From Acidobacteriaceae bacterium (GTDB lineage Bacteria; Acidobacteriota; Terriglobia; Terriglobales; Acidobacteriaceae), in the NCBI GenBank assembly GCA_027307295.1, contig DAHUXF010000072.1, forward strand, positions 1-10,320: 10,320 bases of DNA, read 5' to 3'. A program made the translations under genes and the position numbers. Position 1 is the stretch's first letter. Each line of letters opens with the position of its first letter. Shown here piece by piece: positions 6,076-10,320 of this stretch. Below the pieces are notes generated by a model that was not told where the DNA came from, made no database searches, and saw only the letters and a list, made by a program, of their open reading frames with translations.

Positions 6076-6987
6076 CTATTGCTTCTTAACGCGGATTTTA
6101 CCACTGAAAGACTGGAGCTCAACCGAAGATGAGCCGGAATTGGAGGTGCCTGAGAAGGAACGTCCCTGCCTGGGAACAAATGAGTAATGAGATTTTTCCC
6201 GCAGGGGAAAATCATTCTCCACGGAGCCGGTGGCCGAACGCGCGGTCAGGTCCACGGACGCCGTGGGCGGAAGCGTAATGTTGATGGCGCCGCTGTGGGT
6301 GGTCATGATGTAGTCGCCGCCCGAGCAGTCGCCTTTGTAGTCAATATTGCCGCTGGTGGTGCCAACGCTTACGCGCTGTCCGGTAACATTCTTCAGTTGC
6401 ACGGCGCCGGCCGTTGAGTGGATGTCCACATGGCTGCCGGTAACATCCGTGAAAGTAACCGGGGCCGTCATGCTGCGCACATGCACATAAGACTTGGTAA
6501 CGTTGCGCACCGTCACTTGTCCGGACTCAGACGTAATGCCAAGATCGCCGCCCAGGCTGTCCGCCGTGACCGGTGCTGAAGTCGCGCTTACGTTCACGGA
6601 AACACCGGCGGGAACGGTGATTTCATAATCGACTTTGGCTTCCTCGGCGGATGGGTTGCGGTCTGGCAGGGCATGCGTGCGCAGCTCCACGCGCTGATTG
6701 TCCGCCGTGGCGCTCTGGTCTACTTCAACTTTGTCGGAGTGCAGCGTGTACGCCACCAGCAATTGCCGTCCGCTGCCTGAGCGCAACATTACCGAGCCCC
6801 CGCCGGTCACAATATTTACGGAGCCGCCCGTCACGATATCAATTTTAGCTTCCTTGCGCGCATCCAGCGCGCGCGCTGCAATAGCGGACATGGAGATGGA
6901 CAACGTCAGGCTGGCAGCAACCAGAGTCATCAGCGCGTGACGTTGATGAGGTGGGACCGCGTTCGAATTCTTCATGGCTTCGTTCAC
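6076..6987 (-). CDS. Exported DUF4097-type beta-repeat protein
   Basis: Probable periplasmic or surface protein of the DUF4097 beta-strand-repeat group; its biochemical role is unknown. The 303-residue product begins with a basic N-terminus and a hydrophobic segment at about 18-38 ending SAIAARALDA, which fits a signal peptide. The body is beta-rich and serine/threonine/glycine-rich. Three repeats of about 20 residues align: VRNVTKSYVHVRSMTAPVT (160-178), FTDVTGSHVDIHSTAGAVQ (179-197) and LKNVTGQRVSVGTTSGNID (198-216), a likely beta-solenoid. VENDFPLRE (257-265) near the C-terminus is also typical of the group. A near-duplicate pair, IDIVTGGSVN and NIVTGGGSVM, starts the mature part. The start is GTG 6987 with AGGGAG 3 nt upstream; ATG 6975 is an alternative but too far from that site. 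It lies 17 nt after the anti-sigma gene and is probably its operon partner. Confidence 0.82.
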   Translation of the reverse strand: MNEAMKNSNAVPPHQRHALMTLVAASLTLSISMSAIAARALDARKEAKIDIVTGGSVNIVTGGGSVMLRSGSGRQLLVAYTLHSDKVEVDQSATADNQRVELRTHALPDRNPSAEEAKVDYEITVPAGVSVNVSATSAPVTADSLGGDLGITSESGQVTVRNVTKSYVHVRSMTAPVTFTDVTGSHVDIHSTAGAVQLKNVTGQRVSVGTTSGNIDYKGDCSGGDYIMTTHSGAINITLPPTASVDLTARSATGSVENDFPLREKSHYSFVPRQGRSFSGTSNSGSSSVELQSFSGKIRVKKQ

Positions 6988-7004
6988 TGACTCCCTTTAC
7001 CGGC

Positions 7005-7640
7005 TTACGGCAACGAGCGCGCAGTTGCCATCTGGTAGAGCATTTCCTTCTGCTCGTACGCGTTCTGCAGCAGTTCCTGCGCGGATGAGTCCGCCGGATC
7101 GACCGCTGCAGCTTTGGTGGCGTCCGCGATGTACGCATTCACCTCGCGCAGGTTGCTGGCATAGGCATCCCGCGCCGCCGGATCCTGCGTGAGCTGGCTG
7201 ATAAGCTGCTGATCGTCGCCGTCAAATTGTGCTGGTTCTGCACTGCCATTTTGCGCTGAAAACTGGCCAGGAGGCAACTGCGGGTGGTAACTGAGAAGTA
7301 CCCAGGTAAACACCGCCAGGGTGGTCAGTGCTAATAACCATCCTAGGGGCGTGAAGTTTTTCGTTTGGATCGGGGTCGAGTTTTTCATTATATGTCCCGG
7401 GCGGGACATTCGACCCTCCGGGAGCAGGCCTTCGCGCATCAGGGACTGCTCAATGTTCGTCCAAACCCGCGGATTAGGGTCGTGCATGGGCAGCAACAGC
7501 TTGGCTTGTTCGGCGATATAACGCAGGTCTTGCACCAGCGCGGCGCATGCAGCGCAGGTATGAAGATGTTTCTCCTCTTCCGCTTTGCCGCCCGATTCAA
7601 TGATGTACGGCAGTAATTCCTGGAATTGCTGGCAATTCAT
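7005..7640 (-). CDS. Zinc-finger anti-sigma factor, single-pass membrane protein
   Basis: Predicted to hold the neighbouring ECF sigma factor at the membrane and release it on an envelope signal. Counting from ATG 7640 (211 residues), the N-terminus carries a ZAS-type zinc site: Cys3, then His25-x3-Cys29-x2-Cys32 (HLHTCAAC). One membrane helix at about 99-117 (LGWLLALTTLAVFTWVLLS) is followed by a periplasmic tail of roughly 90 residues, acidic and then helical (QELLQNAYEQKEMLYQMA). This is the usual N-in/C-out anti-sigma layout, but the tail has no recognised sensor domain. ATG 7649 is an alternative start; GAGAGG abuts it directly and sits 9 nt from 7640, so I favour 7640. The sigma gene lies upstream across a gap of about 94 nt, and the DUF4097 gene follows after 17 nt. 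Confidence 0.88.
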   Translation of the reverse strand: MNCQQFQELLPYIIESGGKAEEEKHLHTCAACAALVQDLRYIAEQAKLLLPMHDPNPRVWTNIEQSLMREGLLPEGRMSRPGHIMKNSTPIQTKNFTPLGWLLALTTLAVFTWVLLSYHPQLPPGQFSAQNGSAEPAQFDGDDQQLISQLTQDPAARDAYASNLREVNAYIADATKAAAVDPADSSAQELLQNAYEQKEMLYQMATARSLP

Positions 7641-7734
7641 TTTTCTCATCCTCTCCCAACTTGCTTTGCAAGGGGAACCCCGGAAAACGCTTCGTGCCTG
7701 TTCCGCCAGGGCAAGTGTGCCGCTCAGCCGCTTT

Positions 7735-8538
7735 TTAGCGGGAGGCCTTTTCGGCTCTGCTGAGTTTTAAGAGGTCGCGCAACTTCATGCGTGCCTTATG
7801 TAATTGCGATTTGCTGTTGCCGATTGAGCAACCCATCATTTCAGCAATTTCGTTGTGTTCGTATCCTTCCACGTCATGCAATACAAAGATGATTCTGTAT
7901 CCCGGCGGCAGGCTCTCAATGGCCCGTTCCAGATTCACCCGGTCAATAGAGCCGGCCAGCACATTGTCCCGCGCGCCGATGTCTTTTTTCGGTCCATCTT
8001 CATGCTGCGGTTCCAGCGCCTCATCCAGGGATATCTCCGGCAGGCCTTTCTTTCTCAGGTGCATCAACACCACATTGACCGCCAGCCGGTGCAGCCAGGT
8101 GGAAAATGCCGATTCGCCCCGGAATGTTGCAATCTTGCGGTAAAGCTGCAGGAACGCCTCCTGCGTCAGGTCCTCCGCTTCCGCGGTGTTCCCGGTCATG
8201 CGCAGGCACAGCGAATACACGCGGCGTTTGTGCAACCCATACAAGCCCTCAAAGGACTCCGAGTCACCGGCCTTGGCCCGCTCAATCGCCTCTGCTTCGG
8301 TCAGCCCGGATGCGATCATTTTCTTAGCTTGTGTCAATTTGCCCTTTTGAGGCCGCTGATCCATAGGATGCGGCAATATAGCTGCTTTGTTGTCCGGCTG
8401 GCCGTGCCGTGTTGCAATGTGTATCCCCTGGTTCGGCCAGTCCGGCCCGGCCCGGCTTGTAGAAACCCGGCTTCTGCTGCTTTCAGTATACGAGAGGGCT
8501 TGATCTGTCTCAGGCGCTGTGGTTTGTGTTAGTCCCAT
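7735..8538 (-). CDS. ECF RNA polymerase sigma factor (sigma-E-like)
   Basis: Alternative sigma factor directing RNA polymerase to a small regulon, most likely controlled by the adjacent anti-sigma factor. Sigma region 2 lies at about 94-164, with YSLCLRMTGNTAEAEDLTQEAFLQLYRKI and then FRGESAFSTWLHRLAVN (139-155), the core-binding and -10 recognition segment. A variable acidic linker (165-200) leads to region 4 at about 203-257: LERAIESLPPGYRIIFVLHDVEGY and a helix-turn-helix around EIAEMMGCSIGNSKSQLHKARMKL. The open frame begins at ATG 8538, giving 267 residues with a 70-odd-residue N-terminal extension. In-frame ATGs at 8364 and 8319 would give about 209 and 194 residues, closer to the usual ECF size; none has a good ribosome site, so the true start is open. 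No clear autoregulated ECF promoter could be found upstream. Confidence 0.93.
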   Translation of the reverse strand: MGLTQTTAPETDQALSYTESSRSRVSTSRAGPDWPNQGIHIATRHGQPDNKAAILPHPMDQRPQKGKLTQAKKMIASGLTEAEAIERAKAGDSESFEGLYGLHKRRVYSLCLRMTGNTAEAEDLTQEAFLQLYRKIATFRGESAFSTWLHRLAVNVVLMHLRKKGLPEISLDEALEPQHEDGPKKDIGARDNVLAGSIDRVNLERAIESLPPGYRIIFVLHDVEGYEHNEIAEMMGCSIGNSKSQLHKARMKLRDLLKLSRAEKASR

Positions 8539-8612
8539 ATGGCTAGGTAATGGAAGGTGTTTTAGGGAACTTTGGTTGCCTGAGCCTGTTATTTAGCCCA
8601 ATATCAATCACA

Positions 8613-8630
8613 TGGCTCAAATCTGAGCTA
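8613..8630 (-). terminator. Hairpin between permease and sigma gene
   Basis: TGGCTCA (8613-8619) and TGAGCTA (8624-8630) pair over 7 bp on the plus strand, counting one G-U, around a 4-nt loop; on the minus strand the same position is an A-C mismatch next to the terminal pair. It lies 43 nt past the permease stop and 75 nt before the longest sigma frame. No U tract follows on either strand, so it is a weak terminator candidate. The rest of this 135-bp gap is AT-richer and should carry the sigma promoter, but I could not identify -35 and -10 boxes with confidence; a lone TACAAT lies at 8644-8649 on the minus strand. Confidence 0.25.
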
Positions 8631-8673
8631 CCAAAATCCCGTAAATTGTATGGGCCGAATCATCGACGCCAGC

Positions 8674-10110
8674 TTAAGTCGAGGTCATTGCCCGTTTCTT
8701 CCTTGCCCCACGCCAATAGAGCGCCAGACCCACGCCGATAAATGCCGCAGTGCAGAACACCAGTTTAAGTTCAAACAGCAAAGTGCTTTTCACTCCACCG
8801 GGCGGAATGGCCGCCAATGCCATGGAGCCAAGTGTAACCAGGAATCCCAAAGATCCAGTGATCCATATTCCCGCCTTGCCTCCGGGGACCAGAACGGCTT
8901 GCTCAGAGTGTGCGCGGTCCGGGCGGTACGCCAGCTTGATGGCCGCAGCATACATATAAAGAAATGGGATGAAGTACAGGATCACCGCCATATCCACCAG
9001 GAATTGGTATGCCTCCACTACGGTGGCGTTGATCTGGGAGAAGACCAGGATCGCCGTGGAGATTCCCGCCTGAATAAGGATGGCTATATACGGTGTTTTG
9101 AAGCGCGGATGGATTTTGCCGAAGTATGAAGGCAAGTAGCTATCAATGCCGGCGACAAAGGGAACGCGCGCTACTCCGGCGACGGTTGCGCCTACGCCGC
9201 CAGCATTCCCCACGGTGACCAGCAGAGCCGCAACCACGCCGAACCAGCCGATGGCAAGCATGGCCGATCCGCTGCTGATGCCCTGAAACACGCCGTTGCG
9301 GACATCTGTCTTGTCCGGCGATTGCAGCACCAGCAATGCAATGGTGGCTACAACGTAAATCAGCGCAATCATGACTGCCGAGGCATAAATAGCGCGCGGA
9401 AAAGTTTTGCGCGGCTCACGCACTTCCTCGCTCATGGCGCACACCAGTTCCATGCCGGTGAAGGCAAAGGCAATGTTGGACCAGAAGTTGAGCTTGTCAA
9501 CGTCCAGCGGCCACGGCGGCAGGGAAGACTTCCAGGAACAATGCGTGTCGCTTCCGTGGTGTACGCCAATGTACCAGGCAATCCCCGCCAGCATCAGCAC
9601 TGGGAGATAGGTAGACACGCCACCGGCATTCTGCAGCCACTTGCCGATGTCCAAACCCACCAGGTTCATGACCACGGCCACGCCGAGCAGCCCTATGGAT
9701 GCCCACAACAGATAAACGGGGCTGCTGGCCAGATGTCCCCATTTTGGCCCGCCGATATACACGGACATGGCCACGCTGGCTGTCAGCAATCCGGGAAAGT
9801 AAAAGAATGTATAGATCCAATAGGCCCAGCCTGCCACAAATCCGTGAAAGTCGCCAAAGGCCTCTTTGCTCCACACATAAAGACCGCCTTCCGCCGGATA
9901 GCGCGTGGAAAGCTCAATGATGATGAGGGCCGTGGGCAGGAAGAAGAACACGGCGGCCAGCACCCACAGGCTGATCGAGGAGGTCCCGTTATGAGCGGCG
10001 GCAGCGATCCAGCGCGGCCCTAAAACAGCGGCAATGTTGAACAGCAGCACGTCCCAGAACCCCATGGTGCGGCGCAACTGGGATTTAGGGGTGAGAGTTT
10101 CCTCGGCCAT
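8674..10110 (-). CDS. APC superfamily amino-acid permease
   Basis: Inner-membrane secondary transporter, probably for an amino acid or related amine. The 478-residue product has about 12 hydrophobic segments: roughly 18-38, 46-66, 88-118, 131-152, 166-182, 208-224, 240-262, 284-312, 340-358, 368-392, 414-435 and 444-466. The APC layout is visible in the N-terminal GFWDVLLFNIAAVLGPRW (17-34), the YPAEGGLYVWSKEAFG loop (71-86) and the helix-6 region FAFTGMELVCAMSEEVREPRKTFPRAI (215-241), where FxGxE and EExxxPxxxxPRAI are hallmarks. The substrate cannot be read. The start is ATG 10110 with AAGGA 5 nt upstream. It precedes the sigma module by a 135-bp gap and need not be in the same transcript. 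Confidence 0.92.
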   Translation of the reverse strand: MAEETLTPKSQLRRTMGFWDVLLFNIAAVLGPRWIAAAAHNGTSSISLWVLAAVFFFLPTALIIIELSTRYPAEGGLYVWSKEAFGDFHGFVAGWAYWIYTFFYFPGLLTASVAMSVYIGGPKWGHLASSPVYLLWASIGLLGVAVVMNLVGLDIGKWLQNAGGVSTYLPVLMLAGIAWYIGVHHGSDTHCSWKSSLPPWPLDVDKLNFWSNIAFAFTGMELVCAMSEEVREPRKTFPRAIYASAVMIALIYVVATIALLVLQSPDKTDVRNGVFQGISSGSAMLAIGWFGVVAALLVTVGNAGGVGATVAGVARVPFVAGIDSYLPSYFGKIHPRFKTPYIAILIQAGISTAILVFSQINATVVEAYQFLVDMAVILYFIPFLYMYAAAIKLAYRPDRAHSEQAVLVPGGKAGIWITGSLGFLVTLGSMALAAIPPGGVKSTLLFELKLVFCTAAFIGVGLALYWRGARKKRAMTST

Positions 10111-10320
10111 GCATTCCTTCCCCCGGCAATATTTCTCGAGAGGGCGCGACTATTCTATCCTGTCGAGCCATGGCGGCAGGAGAAGAAACAAACTTCTAGC
10201 ACACTAAGCCTTTGGCAAATGGCAGCTGGCAATTGGAGACTTGCCGAAAACCTTCTATTACTGACAAAGAGCATAGAGAAACTGCTGAAAGACAAAGAAC
10301 GCGACGAAAGAATACTTGCC
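10111..10320. other. Permease upstream region, no confirmed gene
   Basis: This 210-bp stretch includes the permease ribosome site (AAGGA near 10116-10120 on the minus strand) and presumably its promoter. A TAGAAT box reads on the minus strand at 10152-10157, but no matching -35 box lies 16-18 bp away. From about 10200 the base composition shifts to purine-rich on the plus strand. An ATG at 10219 opens a 34-codon plus-strand frame that runs off the window (MAAGNWRLAENLLLLTKSI at its start), without a ribosome site. The same stretch has the look of an intergenic repeat, including GACAAAGA at 10263-10270 and again at 10291-10298, so I do not call a gene. Confidence 0.4.
10212..10239. repeat. Degenerate 7-bp tandem repeat upstream of the permease
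   Basis: Consecutive heptamers TTGGCAA, ATGGCAG, CTGGCAA and TTGGAGA form a degenerate array with consensus NTGGCAR; the last unit is partly decayed. The unit differs from the CTGANYG heptamer upstream of asd but has the same period and the same intergenic setting. No function is evident. Confidence 0.5.

Noticed and set aside
7855..8532. Open plus-strand frame (225 codons) opposite the sigma factor
   Set aside because: It mirrors the sigma factor coding sequence; the minus-strand product has clear sigma regions 2 and 4 while this one has no recognisable domain.
8560..8600. ECF-type promoter from GGAACTT near 8569
   Set aside because: The match reads on the plus strand, away from the sigma gene, and has no convincing -10 partner.
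9322..10023. Open plus-strand frame (233 codons) opposite the permease
   Set aside because: It is His/Gln/Gly-rich, as expected from the complement of membrane-protein codons, and the minus-strand product has a full APC permease layout.

Overview
The window is a single-strand cluster: ten protein-coding genes (eleven open frames, because one gene is split by a frameshift) all lie on the minus strand and read from right to left. GC content is moderately high. Several traits together suggest a soil-type member of the Acidobacteriota: an ECF sigma factor, zinc-finger anti-sigma factor and DUF4097 protein in a row, short degenerate 7-bp repeats between genes, and a yeast/archaeal-type aspartate-semialdehyde dehydrogenase. 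This assignment is inferred from gene style only; there is no rRNA gene or other taxonomic marker here.

Layout in the direction of transcription, from the right edge. (1) 10111-10320 is non-genic or ambiguous sequence with a degenerate 7-bp repeat and an open, unproven plus-strand frame at the edge. (2) A 12-TM-type APC superfamily amino-acid permease, 8674-10110. (3) A candidate envelope-sensing module: ECF sigma factor (7735-8538), membrane-anchored zinc-finger anti-sigma factor (7005-7640) and an exported DUF4097 beta-repeat protein (6076-6987). (4) Shikimate kinase aroK (5455-5988), coupled by a 4-bp GTGA overlap to a secreted protein of unknown function (4658-5458). (5) An AI-2E/PerM-family membrane protein (3511-4533). 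(6) An aspartate-pathway block: asd (2255-3310), lysC (764-2133) and dapB (87-767), again with a GTGA overlap between lysC and dapB.

The aspartate block covers three early steps toward diaminopimelate and lysine, with aspartate semialdehyde also feeding threonine and methionine. LysC makes aspartyl phosphate, Asd reduces it to the semialdehyde, and DapB reduces the product of DapA. dapA itself is not in the window and could lie just beyond the left edge. AroK adds a step of aromatic amino-acid synthesis and the permease adds transport, so amino-acid metabolism dominates, interrupted by the sigma/anti-sigma module.

The most notable oddity is a single-base loss in lysC near 1538-1540, which splits a normal 456-residue aspartate kinase into two frames; it is either a sequence error or a real lesion. 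No RNA gene, insertion sequence, CRISPR array or clear novel defence system was found. The more speculative signals are the intergenic 7-bp repeats, an inverted repeat upstream of asd, and hairpins just upstream of lysC and aroK. No stretch longer than 300 bases lacks a gene; the longest gaps are 3311-3510 and 10111-10320, and both are described.
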